This document shows positions 45,811 through 55,069 of a stretch of 64,000 nt of DNA, one piece after another; position 1 is the first letter of the stretch, and every line of letters starts with the position of its first letter. A model generated the notes under the pieces. That model was not told where the DNA came from. It searched no databases and was given only the letters and a program-made list of their open reading frames with translations. This stretch comes from Amycolatopsis orientalis DSM 40040 = KCTC 9412 (GTDB lineage Bacteria; Actinomycetota; Actinomycetes; Mycobacteriales; Pseudonocardiaceae). Location of the stretch: assembly GCF_000478275.1 (NCBI RefSeq), contig NZ_ASJB01000017.1, positions 186,001 through 250,000 on the forward strand, read 5' to 3'. Made by a program: the position numbers and the translations under genes.

Positions 45811-45981
45811 ATGTACAAGCCTGGAATCGGCGGCGTCACTGGTGGAGTGGGCGGGCTCGCAGTGACCGGCGCCAATTTGAGCTGGTGGATCTCGCTCGCC
45901 GTGGCGTCCATCATCGCCGGCACGCTGATCGCGTTGTTCGCCCACCGTCGCAGGCGACTGTCCCGAGAGGACGGAAACTGA
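45811..45981 (+). CDS. 56-residue LAVTG sorting-signal mini-protein
   Basis: The whole protein is a Gly-rich head (MYKPGIGGVTGGVGG), a LAVTG pentapeptide, one hydrophobic helix (ISLAVASIIAGTLIALFA) and a basic tail (HRRRRLSRE). LAXTG is the recognition motif of class E sortases, and a class E sortase gene is two genes downstream. There is no N-terminal signal peptide and only about 15 residues would remain after sorting, so it is not a conventional surface protein. It may carry a glycan or act as a wall anchor; Tyr2 and several Thr/Ser are possible attachment points. ATG 45811 follows GAAGGAAG. Confidence 0.8.
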   Translation: MYKPGIGGVTGGVGGLAVTGANLSWWISLAVASIIAGTLIALFAHRRRRLSREDGN

Positions 45982-45983
45982 TC

Positions 45984-47171
45984 ATGCCACACGAGATCTT
46001 GCTGTTCGCGGGAACGAGGCCGGAAGCGATCAAGGTCGCGCCGGTCGCGCTGGCGGCTTCGAGGGCCGGCTTCTTGACCACGCTGGTCGCGACCGGACAA
46101 CATCCCGACATGGTGGAACAGGGGCTGGCTCCATTCGGCCTGTTCCCTGATGTCGAACTGAAGCTCTCCCGAGTGGATGGATCGTTGAGCGAGTTGTGCG
46201 CGCTGATGATGCCCGCCGTGGACAAGCTGCTAGCCGACCGAAGTCCGGACGTGGTGCTGGTGCAAGGGGATACCGCGACCGCTTTGATCTGCGCGCTCGC
46301 AGCGTTCTGGCGGCGGATTCCGGTAGTCCACCTGGAAGCCGGATTGCGCACCGGGGACCTGTCCTCACCTTTTCCAGAGGAAGCGAACCGGCAACTGGTA
46401 TCCCGCATCGCCTCACTACATCTCGCGCCAACACCGGCAGCGGCCAAGGCACTCGTGGCGGAAGGCGTTCCCCCTGAGCTGGTCGAAATCACCGGCAATA
46501 CCGTGGTGGACGCGGCACGATACGTCGCAGCTCAGGATATGCCGCCCCGCGACCAGGGGCTCGAGGCAGCCGGAAACGCCGCCGGTCCCTTGGTGCTGGT
46601 GACGGTGCATCGCCGGGAGTCCTGGGGGCATGGCATCGCGCATGTCCTCGATGCGGTGCGTCGTATCACCCAGGAGTTCCCAGACGCCACCGTCGCGTTG
46701 CCCGCCCATCCCAATCCCAATGTCCGCACGCAGGTGGAGCTAACTCTCGGCGACTGTCCCAACGTCACGATCACTGAGCCGCTCGACTATCCGGACCTGA
46801 TCTGGACGTTGAGCAGGTCGGCACTCGTGATCACCGACTCCGGGGGCATCCAGGAGGAGGCACCGACCTTCCGGGTGCCTGTGCTGGTCGTGCGCGAGAC
46901 GACGGAACGTCGCGAGGCAGTGGAGGCGGGTCTCGCGTACTTGGTCGGTACCGAGTGCCAGCGAATCGTCGCGGCGGCCCGGGGCATTCTGAAGGGCAGG
47001 AGCAGGCTTCCGAATGTCGCCAACCCATTCGGTGCGGGTGACGCCGCGTACCGCTCGATCGACGCGATCGGCCGAATGCTTGATGTGAATACCCAAAAGG
47101 TGATCGGCGACCCGACCGCCACGGCCTCCTGGGCATCGTGGAACACGCAGCAATCGGTCGGCCTGCCGTGA
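45984..47171 (+). CDS. wecB: UDP-N-acetylglucosamine 2-epimerase (non-hydrolysing)
   Basis: A 395-residue GT-B-fold enzyme that interconverts UDP-GlcNAc and UDP-ManNAc. Motifs: LLFAGTRPEAIKVAPV, VQGDTATALI, HLEAGLRTGDLSSPFPEEANRQ, VTVHRRESWG, and TDSGGIQEEAPTF with VLVVRETTERREAV. All are consensus. It starts two bases after the mini-protein stop and overlaps the sortase start (GTGA at 47168-47171), so the three are one translational unit. It presumably supplies ManNAc for a surface glycan. Confidence 0.94.
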   Translation: MPHEILLFAGTRPEAIKVAPVALAASRAGFLTTLVATGQHPDMVEQGLAPFGLFPDVELKLSRVDGSLSELCALMMPAVDKLLADRSPDVVLVQGDTATALICALAAFWRRIPVVHLEAGLRTGDLSSPFPEEANRQLVSRIASLHLAPTPAAAKALVAEGVPPELVEITGNTVVDAARYVAAQDMPPRDQGLEAAGNAAGPLVLVTVHRRESWGHGIAHVLDAVRRITQEFPDATVALPAHPNPNVRTQVELTLGDCPNVTITEPLDYPDLIWTLSRSALVITDSGGIQEEAPTFRVPVLVVRETTERREAVEAGLAYLVGTECQRIVAAARGILKGRSRLPNVANPFGAGDAAYRSIDAIGRMLDVNTQKVIGDPTATASWASWNTQQSVGLP

Positions 47172-47875
47172 CGACCACGAGCCGAGCATCACCGCACCGA
47201 CCGGTCCGACACAGTGCACGCGCACCGGTGATATGGCGGGTCATCGGCTTCACTGGGGAGTTGTTGGCAATCCTCGGCCTGGTCCTCGGCGGCTTTCTCG
47301 CATACCAGAAATGGGGAAAGCTGAGGGAGGTCGAGGATACCCAGGTGAGCCTTGGCCAGCAACTCTCCGAGTCCTGGCAGCAGGAACCTCCTGCGGGGGA
47401 GCGGACCGTTCCCGAGGGAAGTCCGCTGACTCACCTCTCGATTCCCCGCCTTGGCTTGCGATGGACAGTTGTCGAAGGCACGGACCAGCGGAGCCTCCGA
47501 GCGGCACCCGGTCACTACCGGGGTAGCCAATTGCCTGGTGCACTCGGGAACTTCGCGGTCGCGGCACACCGGAGTCCCGGATTGTTCTGGGATTTGGACA
47601 AAGTCCAACCGGGTGACGAGATACTTATTGAAGACAAGAGCGCACGGTATGTGTACCTAGCCGAGAGAACTAGCATCACGAGCCCAGGGGATTCCGCGGT
47701 TCTCGCAGCGGTTCCTGGCGAGCCCGGCGCAGCGCCCAGCGCTGCGCAGGTCACCCTGACAACATGTAATCCAAAATGGGACAACTACGAGCGGCTGATT
47801 GTAGTCGGACGGCTTCACTCAACGGCCCCGAAGACTCCAAGTTCGACTGCGGGGGCACCGGGAGGCACTTCGTGA
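47168..47875 (+). CDS. Class E sortase
   Basis: A 235-residue membrane transpeptidase. One N-terminal helix (ELLAILGLVLGGFLAYQ) precedes the sortase beta-barrel. The active-site His is in VAAHRSPGLFWDL, the Cys in VTLTTCNPKWDNYERLIV and the Arg in the same segment. TLTTC and spacing match class E, which cleaves LAXTG substrates in actinobacteria. GTG 47168 overlaps the epimerase stop; a longer start at 47138 is unlikely. It is followed by a coupled 51-residue membrane protein. Confidence 0.92.
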   Translation: MTTTSRASPHRPVRHSARAPVIWRVIGFTGELLAILGLVLGGFLAYQKWGKLREVEDTQVSLGQQLSESWQQEPPAGERTVPEGSPLTHLSIPRLGLRWTVVEGTDQRSLRAAPGHYRGSQLPGALGNFAVAAHRSPGLFWDLDKVQPGDEILIEDKSARYVYLAERTSITSPGDSAVLAAVPGEPGAAPSAAQVTLTTCNPKWDNYERLIVVGRLHSTAPKTPSSTAGAPGGTS

Positions 47876-48027
47876 TCAGGTTCGTGTGGCAGCTACTTCC
47901 AGGTCCTCACGCGATTCGGCTGGTGATATTGGTCGGTGTGCTGATCGCGATCGCGGCGACGCTCTGGTATGGGGTATTTCCCCTGCTTTCCGATCTGATT
48001 CCACTCGGAGAGCCAACCGTGGGGTAA
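47872..48027 (+). CDS. 51-residue membrane protein coupled to sortase
   Basis: GTG 47872 overlaps the sortase stop (GTGA, 47872-47875). The product has one helix (RLVILVGVLIAIAATLWYGV) between a basic N-terminus (RFVWQLLPGPHAI) and a short acidic tail ending EPTVG. Small proteins of this kind follow class E sortases in other actinomycetes, to my knowledge without known function. It may aid sortase folding or substrate delivery. Confidence 0.75.
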   Translation: MIRFVWQLLPGPHAIRLVILVGVLIAIAATLWYGVFPLLSDLIPLGEPTVG

Positions 48028-48438
48028 AGGGCGAGCGGCTGAGGAGTATCTATGGTGGGTCGCCGGCGAAGGTAACCAGTCGAACGTCTTTGCGATGGCC
48101 AGGGTGGAGCGTCGGCGAATGCCAAACGCGCGTGAGCATGAGCCTCGGAGTGGTGAACTGGCAGGCTCCGTAGCCCGTCTCGACGGGTAGCGATTCGTGC
48201 TCGAAGGTGTGCTCGCTGTCCTATTGGTGGCAGCCAGACCAGAGTGGTCAGGGTCTTGGACGAGGTCGGCTCGGATTGAGGTCTGACGGCCTCGCTCGTT
48301 CATAATTATGAACACTAGCCGAGTATGAGTTATTGAATGTAATGATTGTCGATTGGCGTGATTGTTTGTAATCTGCTTGCAGATGATGTTCGATAGCTTG
48401 ACTTTCGAGTCGGTCGCACAATGTGGTGGGAGTGGCGA
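48028..48438. other. Gene-free stretch before the serine hydrolase
   Basis: About 410 bases. The last 130 are clearly AT-richer than the surroundings and probably contain the promoter. No gene or strong hairpin seen. Confidence 0.4.
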
Positions 48439-49974
48439 ATGCTGTTGAGGCGCATGGTCCGGTATGCATTGATAATAATTGTTCTGTTAATGAACTGGGG
48501 TGCTCACGCGGTCGGCGCGAGTGAACTCACTTCGTCGTCTCAGGCGTGTTCTGAGCCTGGAATAAGATGGCAGCGGGCCACACCTGCGAGCGTGGGCTTG
48601 AATCAGACCGAGATCGACAAGGCGATCGAGTTCGCGAAAGCGAATAGTTCCGAAACCGTGCGAGTGTATCGGAACGGTTGCCTTGTCGCGGAAAATTCAG
48701 ACGTGCCAGAGGATGCGTATCAGAAGGCGCAGAGTTGGTCGGTGGCCAAGTCGGTGACTTCCTTGGCCTTCGGTCGGGCGTGGACACTGGGCTTGATCAG
48801 TCCGGACGATCCGATCGGTGCTCTCTTCCCTGAGGCGGATATCCAGCATGGTGCATTGACGATGCGGCATCTGCTCACCATGACAGCCGGAAACGATCAG
48901 CAAGTCATGCGAGATTTCAACACCACCCTCCTCGACCGGATTGTCGACGGCCTGACCACAAGTCTGATCGATGAACCCGGCAAACGTTGGAATTACTGGC
49001 AGTCGGGTGTTGCACTGGTCGCCGAGGCGATAGGGCGTGCGGCTCGGGTAGATTTTCAGGTCTTTTTGCAAGAGCAATTGTTTACACCGATCGGCATCGA
49101 CCCTGGAACGTGGTCCTGGGGACGAGATTACAGGGGTCATACTCTGGGGTTCTATGATCTGCACATGACTGCCGATGCTTACGGCCGGCTCGGTGAGCTC
49201 ATGCGCCGTGGTGGCATTTGGAACAGTAATCAAGTCTTGTCGAATGACTATGTAAAGCTCGCGTTGCAGCCGATAGAAGCATATCCATGCTATGGATTCC
49301 TGATTTGGCGTACTGCCGTCAAGGAATGTAACAACGAGAATATGCTCGGCCTTCCGGAGGACATGTTTCAATACGCGGGCATGAAGGGGCAGTTGGTCAC
49401 GGTTTTCCCATCTCAGGGGGTGGTTACGGTACGTACTGGCGGCAGCGGTTTCGGCGCCAGTAGTGTCAGTGGTTCCGGTAGCGGCGGTGCGGCCGAGCGA
49501 AGGTTTCACGACCTCGTTCTTGGCGCGATCGAGGATGATCCCGTTGCGACACCGACCCTCTCGTCCAGGCCAGACATCAAGCACCAGTTGTACGGGTCCG
49601 AGTTCATCTGGCCGGAGTTCGGTGGCGCCCTGCGTTCCTATTTGCAGGCTGGACTCCCACCTGCCGGGCCATGGCGGTCCCGCGCGACAGTGATTGGAGC
49701 TGGCAAAGTCACACCTGATGGTCGTAGCGTCTATGTCGAGCTGAAATGTCCACTGTTGGTAAATGGCGCCTCGCCGTCGTGTGAGGGCAAGGTGAACCTG
49801 GACCGCAGCACGGAGCGGTCGTATAACATAGGCGCTGGTGAAAGAACCGAGATCTGGTTTCCGGTCGACCCGCCGGTGACGAGCGAGGTTCAGCTCGCGG
49901 TGCGCGCTCGCACCTTCGACGCGACCGATAAAGGAACGATCTCGACAAGCCTGCTCACGGTGAGGCCGTCGTGA
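48439..49974 (+). CDS. Secreted serine hydrolase (beta-lactamase/DD-peptidase family)
   Basis: A 511-residue exported protein. The signal segment is YALIIIVLLMNWGAHAV. The S12-type domain has SxxK as SWSVAKSV, a Tyr motif in RWNYWQS and the conserved TMRHLLTMTAG. A Cys pair lies in YPCYGF...KECNN. The C-terminal 110 residues form a separate beta domain (GPWRSRATVIGAGKVTPDG). Family members are esterases, peptidases or penicillin-interactive proteins. ATG 48439 follows GGGAG; ATG 48421 is an alternative. It is GTGA-coupled to an alpha/beta hydrolase. A decayed copy of both lies at 61.9-62.7 kb. Confidence 0.83.
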   Translation: MLLRRMVRYALIIIVLLMNWGAHAVGASELTSSSQACSEPGIRWQRATPASVGLNQTEIDKAIEFAKANSSETVRVYRNGCLVAENSDVPEDAYQKAQSWSVAKSVTSLAFGRAWTLGLISPDDPIGALFPEADIQHGALTMRHLLTMTAGNDQQVMRDFNTTLLDRIVDGLTTSLIDEPGKRWNYWQSGVALVAEAIGRAARVDFQVFLQEQLFTPIGIDPGTWSWGRDYRGHTLGFYDLHMTADAYGRLGELMRRGGIWNSNQVLSNDYVKLALQPIEAYPCYGFLIWRTAVKECNNENMLGLPEDMFQYAGMKGQLVTVFPSQGVVTVRTGGSGFGASSVSGSGSGGAAERRFHDLVLGAIEDDPVATPTLSSRPDIKHQLYGSEFIWPEFGGALRSYLQAGLPPAGPWRSRATVIGAGKVTPDGRSVYVELKCPLLVNGASPSCEGKVNLDRSTERSYNIGAGERTEIWFPVDPPVTSEVQLAVRARTFDATDKGTISTSLLTVRPS

Positions 49975-51125
49975 GCCGCAGATTCCCGAAGAAGCGGACA
50001 GCTCTCGTCGCAGTGAGCGCTATCGTCGGTTCGGCTGGCGCGCTAGGTTTCGGGGTCGGGTGGTATTACAGCGGCGAGATCCTGAGCACATCCGATGGCG
50101 GTCAAGTGTCGTACGACCAGATGGTGCTCGGGTCCACCGCAGATACGGTCATCTTGGCGGCCTCCGAAGCTACCGCTCGTCCTGGCACGTTCAACCTACT
50201 GTGGAAGGCCGGTTCGCACGCCGAGGTGGGTGCGGTCGTCCGCAATGACTCCGAGCGAGTCGAGCGAACACTCCTGTCGGGCACTCCGCCTCCGGATGGG
50301 ACCGAGGTGGCTGTGGCCAACCGAGTGCCGACGGCCGACCCGGCCACGATCGGCCTGACCTTCGAGGAAGTCCAGATTCCGACCGAGCTCGGTGAGGCGC
50401 CAGCCTGGTACGTCCCAGGTCGGGGTGACACCTGGGCAATCGAAGTACACGGCCGGATCCATACGCCGGATGCTCGTAGCGAAGGTCTCCGGGCGATGAC
50501 TACCCTGCACCGTCTAGGGCTGCCTATCCTGGACATTACCTATCGCAACGACTATAATGCGCCCGCCTCGCCCGATGGCTTCAGTCATCTGGGCGAGTCC
50601 GAGTGGCGCGACCTCGAGGCGGCGATGGAGTTCGCCAGGGTTAGAGGTGCGCGTGCCTTCGTCCTGATCGGATGGTCTATGGGTGGGATGGTCGTGACCC
50701 AGCTGCTCACGAACTCGAAGCTTGCTGATTCCGTGGTCGCGGTGGCATTGGACTCGCCCGCCCTCGATCTGCATGCGGCGGTCAACCTGGAGGCCGCTCG
50801 TCGCGGAGTGCCGACGTTCCTTTCGCCTCTAGCGGAGGCCTTTGTCGACGCTCGGGCGGGGGTCGACTTCAGCAAGATGAAGCCAATTGACCATCCGCCG
50901 CGGGTCAGGCCACCGACTCTGTTGATTCACGGTGACAAAGACTCCGTCGTGCCTGTCGAGGGTTCCCGTGCCCTCGCGGGCGCGGCGGGACGGCTAAATT
51001 GGCCTATCCAGTACGAGGAGTTTGCCGACGCTGAGCACACCGGCTCCTGGAACGTCGACCAGAGTCGTTACGAGCGTTTACTCTCGACCTTCTTGGCTGA
51101 TTTCGGCCCTTTCGCTAGCCGCTAA
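49971..51125 (+). CDS. Membrane-anchored alpha/beta hydrolase
   Basis: A 384-residue protein with an N-terminal anchor (LVAVSAIVGSAGALGFGVGW) and an extracytoplasmic hydrolase domain. The nucleophile elbow is GWSMGGMVV, the acid Asp lies in LIHGDKDSVVP and the His in DAEHTGSWN. The triad is complete. The substrate is unknown. It overlaps the upstream serine hydrolase (GTGA at 49971-49974), so the two act in the same process, likely at the cell surface. Confidence 0.85.
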   Translation: MSRRFPKKRTALVAVSAIVGSAGALGFGVGWYYSGEILSTSDGGQVSYDQMVLGSTADTVILAASEATARPGTFNLLWKAGSHAEVGAVVRNDSERVERTLLSGTPPPDGTEVAVANRVPTADPATIGLTFEEVQIPTELGEAPAWYVPGRGDTWAIEVHGRIHTPDARSEGLRAMTTLHRLGLPILDITYRNDYNAPASPDGFSHLGESEWRDLEAAMEFARVRGARAFVLIGWSMGGMVVTQLLTNSKLADSVVAVALDSPALDLHAAVNLEAARRGVPTFLSPLAEAFVDARAGVDFSKMKPIDHPPRVRPPTLLIHGDKDSVVPVEGSRALAGAAGRLNWPIQYEEFADAEHTGSWNVDQSRYERLLSTFLADFGPFASR

Positions 51126-51242
51126 AGATGGCACTGTGAAAGCCTCTTCAAGTCTGGGTTCTATCGGTCGGTAAGTGGGTTCGCCGGATGCGGTATGGCG
51201 ATTACGTCACTCCCGTGCCGTTGACTGGATATACTATTAGCC

Positions 51243-51383
51243 ATGGCAGTTTGGTTGCCGCCGCCCTACGTGATGTTGTCGAATATGGCACTGGAGATCG
51301 AGCGTGCGCAAGCAAGTGGCACAATCCCCGAACGCGTGATAGGAAATGCTGAGGATTCGAAGTTGCCCGCCACCGATTCATAG
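51243..51383 (+). CDS. Possible 46-residue small protein
   Basis: An open frame starting MAVWLPPPYVMLSNMALEIE, ending overlapping the last codons of the convergent response regulator. There is no ribosome site, but TATACT ends eight bases before the ATG with TTGACT upstream, as for a leaderless transcript. No family recognised. It could be chance. Confidence 0.35.
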   Translation: MAVWLPPPYVMLSNMALEIERAQASGTIPERVIGNAEDSKLPATDS

Positions 51384-51983
51384 CCAGCCTCGCTGAGCGG
51401 CTATACGTACGGACTCAGTGGCGTTTCTCGCTGAGAGCTTGCCGATAGCCCTGGTGATGTGGTTGCGTACCGTTCCTTCGGCAAGGTACAGCTTCCGCGC
51501 GATCTCGGGAGGAGGTGTGCCATCTGCGACAAATCCGAGAATCTCTCGCTCGCGTGCGGTCAACGGGTTGTCGCCGACTGACAGCGCGTTGGACATCAAC
51601 TCCGGAGAAATGATGCGCTGACCGGCGTGGATGTGGCGTATCGCTGTGATCAACTCGCGGCTCGACACTCCTTTCGGGAGGAACCCGTTCACCTCCAGGG
51701 TGAGTGCTTCTCGCACCGTTCCCGGTTTGTCCAATGAGGTCAAAAGCAGGATCCGCGCGGTGGGGTAGCGGTCCCTGAGTCGAGCCACCACCGTAAGTCC
51801 GTTAACATCTGGGAGCCCGATGTCGAGGAGCACCACGTGCGGGTCGGTGGTGGCGACCAGGTCGAGCACTTCGTCACCCCGCTCAGTGGTGCCGACTACC
51901 TTGATGTCGTTCTCCAGCGACAGCAAAGCGACCAGGGCTTCCCTGAGCACCCGTTGATCTTCCACGATCAGAATTCTGATCAT
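51378..51983 (-). CDS. NarL/LuxR-type response regulator
   Basis: A 201-residue regulator. The receiver domain begins IRILIVEDQRVLREAL, with the phosphoacceptor Asp in VVLLDIGLPDVNG and Lys in GFLPKGVSSREL. The C-terminal LuxR HTH is LTAREREILGFVADGTPPPEIARKLY, RNHITRAIGKL. ATG 51983 follows AGGAGGGG. It is divergent from a sensor kinase of the matching DesK/NarX class, which is its probable partner. Targets are unknown; the adjacent hydrolase pair or glycan block are candidates. Confidence 0.9.
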   Translation of the reverse strand: MIRILIVEDQRVLREALVALLSLENDIKVVGTTERGDEVLDLVATTDPHVVLLDIGLPDVNGLTVVARLRDRYPTARILLLTSLDKPGTVREALTLEVNGFLPKGVSSRELITAIRHIHAGQRIISPELMSNALSVGDNPLTAREREILGFVADGTPPPEIARKLYLAEGTVRNHITRAIGKLSARNATESVRIAAQRGWL

Positions 51984-52666
51984 GCTACCGTCCCCTCCTG
52001 TCAGCCGGATCCTCGCGAGTCCAGTTACAGTGAACGATCGTGCAGTGGCCCCGGACTGCTGGGCCGGGTGGTTCGTTGAACCTTGCGGCGACCTCGAGCC
52101 CCGTGGGCGTCCACAGTCGATCACTCTTCCATAGTGCTGCGAGAACTGCACCAGGTCGTGTGTAGTTCGCTTAGTTGCAGAGTAGGTATCATGGTGGCGA
52201 GGTTGGCGTCTTGGGTCACGGTTCCACCCGATCGGGCACCTCGCGTCTTATGGCGTGTCGTCCCTGGGGCAATTCTGCCGGCCTGAGACCACGCACAAAG
52301 GCCATGTTGTTCACGGCACTGTAAATGTACAGGTGAATATGAACGTGGGCCAGGTGAAATTTTACACAATGTCGGGACTTTGACCTGATCGGCATCTGTT
52401 TGATCTATGTCGCGCAGGCAGCATCTTCTGTGTGTGCATAGGCTGAGCGTCGATCAGGTGCGGACCGGGAATGACTCTGTCGTTAACGAGAATCTGCCGG
52501 CCGGCTCCGCAGTGCCTCATGTCCCGTCGGCCGTGTCTCGCCGTGTCTCGTTGGCTCACCCGGTCGGGGGTTTTACCTCGGAGCGCCGACGCGCCTAGTG
52601 AACTTTTTCATGCCGGAGCGTATCATCGCTGGATGAGTCGCCTTCGCGTCGAGTTTGGGGAACGTC
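51984..52666. other. Divergent region between regulator and kinase
   Basis: About 680 bases with no recognisable gene. CGTGTCTCGC is directly repeated near 52530-52550. The kinase gene's immediate upstream sequence (52648 onward) has a degraded copy at 61103. Confidence 0.4.
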
Positions 52667-53890
52667 GTGTACCGCTCGTCTCTGGTTAAAGGTTGGCGTA
52701 GGCGTACCTGGTCCAACAGCTTCCCCAGCCAGGCGGCCATTGTGGGCATTGTCCTGGCCTCGCAGGTCTTTCCAGTGACCCAGTTGACAATCGGGCTCTA
52801 CGGGTGGACGCGAGCAGTTCTGACGCTTGTGGTCCTCCTGCTCATGCTCGGCGTTCTGCTTTTGGCCTTGACGGAGAAGGCGGCCGCTGGCAATCGGTGG
52901 CTGCAGGTGTCTTTGATCGGTGCTCAGATCCTGCTGCTGGCCGTTGTAAAGATGTGGTTGTATCCGTACGCTCATCCTCTCGAACTCATGGTGGGATGGC
53001 TATTCCTGTTGCTGTGGCCAGGTCTTCGTCCATGGCTTGGATATATCGCAGTCCTTGTTGTCTACTGCTTCAATTACGTCAATGGACTGGACGCGCCAGA
53101 GCATCATATTTTTATCATTGATATCAATCATATGTCGACCTTGAGTGTGGTTGCTTTTACCACACTTATGTGGTTCGTCGTCGGAGTCGCCGTACATGCG
53201 CTAGCTGGTGTCATTGCTTTAACTCGTGAGCTGCACGCAGCCCGCACCGAGGTGGCACGTCTCAGTGCGGCCGAAGAACGTCGTAAGATGTCTCAGCTCC
53301 TCCACGACGAGGTCGGCCATACGATGGTCGCGATCATGCTCCGCACCGAACTCGCGCAACGACTCATGTCGACGGCTCAGGAGCGCGCGAATGTGGAACT
53401 GTGCGGCGTCTACGATGCAGCCAAAAAGACGCTGCAAAACATACGCGCAATCGCGCACAACAATCTCGGTACTGAATTCGAGCGTGAACTGTGTGGTGCG
53501 ATGAACCTGCTGAAAACGGCGGGTGTAAATTGTGATCTGCACACCACTGTGGCGCCATTAGGGCCGGCGGCCGAGATCCTTGCCTGGAACCTCCGCGAAG
53601 CGACGACGAACATCCTGAAACACAGTAACGCAACTACCTGTGAGATCGTCCTGCGGGACGATGGTAAGCAATATCACCTTAGCATCCGTAACAACTGCAG
53701 TAGGCAAAGTGAGAGTACCGGCGGCGGCTCGGGTCTTGCCATGATCCACGAGCGGACCGCAAGGGAGGGCGGAAAGGTAACCGTGGATCGGACCGGAGAC
53801 GTATTTACGCTCGCCTTGTCCGTTCCTCATGGCCTAGTGGGTAAAAGGGTGCAGACTTCGTCGGCTGATCCGAGGGAGACAACGTCGTGA
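52667..53890 (+). CDS. Sensor histidine kinase (DesK/NarX class)
   Basis: A 407-residue membrane kinase. Five or six helices occupy residues 20-185. The HisKA_3 box is RKMSQLLHDEVGHTMVAIML with phospho-His in LLHDEVGH. The ATPase part has the N-box LREATTNILKHSNA and the G-box GGGSGLAMIHERTAREGG. It lacks an extracellular sensor domain, so it probably senses the membrane. GTG 52667 has GGGGA upstream; TTG 52655 is possible. It pairs with the divergent regulator at 51378. Confidence 0.88.
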   Translation: MYRSSLVKGWRRRTWSNSFPSQAAIVGIVLASQVFPVTQLTIGLYGWTRAVLTLVVLLLMLGVLLLALTEKAAAGNRWLQVSLIGAQILLLAVVKMWLYPYAHPLELMVGWLFLLLWPGLRPWLGYIAVLVVYCFNYVNGLDAPEHHIFIIDINHMSTLSVVAFTTLMWFVVGVAVHALAGVIALTRELHAARTEVARLSAAEERRKMSQLLHDEVGHTMVAIMLRTELAQRLMSTAQERANVELCGVYDAAKKTLQNIRAIAHNNLGTEFERELCGAMNLLKTAGVNCDLHTTVAPLGPAAEILAWNLREATTNILKHSNATTCEIVLRDDGKQYHLSIRNNCSRQSESTGGGSGLAMIHERTAREGGKVTVDRTGDVFTLALSVPHGLVGKRVQTSSADPRETTS

Positions 53891-54495
53891 ACGCGGGCGG
53901 AATGTGTTTCTGTCGCGACGAGGACGCTTGATGACGTACCGGCACCTGATTGGACTCAGATGCAGCTTGCCCTGGGCCGTGGGGTATTCGGTGATGTCGA
54001 TCATCTGCTTGACGTTCGGCCGCCAGCGGTGATAAACCGGCGCGCCGGATCCGTTGCGCTCTGGCGGCCCAGCCTAGTTGAGTATATCCCGTCTTATCGC
54101 GTGCGACGAAGGAATACAAGCGCGGCGTTGTCGGACGGACAACGATTCCGGGATCAGCAGGATTGACCCGAAGTAGGTGCCGGCAGGCAAGGTGATGTCG
54201 AGATCGTCCACATTGGCCGCTACGGTCAGGGTGAATCCCGCATCTTCGAGTGATGCTCGCAGGCGATCGGCTTTCGCGTCGATGTGCAGGACGCGAGGGT
54301 CCTGTGCCATGAGTACAGGACCTGCGCGAGATGGCTTCGGTTCGGCGTGCAGATCCGGAGCGCGTGACGCGACGTCGATCACCTGTCGTCCGAGTCGGGA
54401 GAGATCTACGGCAAGTAGTACTAGATGTAATAGTACCTACTGGCGAGGGATGCAGCCGAGACCCGGCGAGTGCCGCCGGGCGCGGCGGCAGCGAA
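53891..54495. other. Stretch with a doubtful minus-strand frame
   Basis: About 600 bases. A minus-strand frame (54074-54382) includes RVLHIDAKADRLRASLEDAGFTLTVAANV and TLPAGTYFGSILLI, which looks protein-like, but no family or ribosome site was recognised. It may be a remnant. Confidence 0.35.
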
Positions 54496-55000
54496 TCAGC
54501 CCTGCGGGAGCGGGCCTTGCATTTCGCGGATCTCGGCCTCCTGAGCGTCGATGATCTTCTGGGCTAGTGCCTTGGCGTCGGCGTTGGAACCCTTGGCGAG
54601 TTCGGTCTTCGCCATGTCGACCGCGCCCTGGTGGTGCCTGATCATCATGCCGAGCCACATCTTGTCGAAGTCGGCACCCTTGGCCTGCTCGTTCCTTCAT
54701 TTCGGCCTCGGTCATCATGCCGGACATCGAGCCGTGATCCGTCGTCGGCGCGCTGGGGGTCGCCGACATCGAACCGTGGTCCATGGGCATGCTCGGACTC
54801 GCCGCGGGGCTCGCGCCCTAGGCGGTCAGCCAGCCCTGCATCTGCTGGGCGAACGCGACGTCATCCGCGTTGTGTCCAGCCTGCTGACCGGCCGACGGAG
54901 CCGCCGACGAGTTGTGATCCATACTGGACATTCCGGCGTCGTTGCCGCTGCAGCCCGCGAGAACAAGTGCGGCGGCCATGGCGACACCGCTGACGATCAA
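54496..55000 (-). pseudogene. DUF305 lipoprotein, broken
   Basis: The signal/lipobox (AAALVLAGCSG) and the Asp/Met/His-rich start are intact up to VAFAQQM. Then the usual MxPHHxQAV half is deleted, a TAG replaces the Trp codon after QGWLTA, and a frameshift follows TEAEMKE. Beyond it another frame holds KMWLGMMIRHHQGAVDMAK to GPLPQG. Three separate lesions mean the gene is dead. DUF305 includes copper-binding proteins such as cyanobacterial CopM. Confidence 0.85.
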
Positions 55001-55069
55001 TGATTTGCGTATGGTGAATACATCCTTGTTTGTCTTGCTGAAATGAGTGTGATCGACGAAAGCGGTCCA

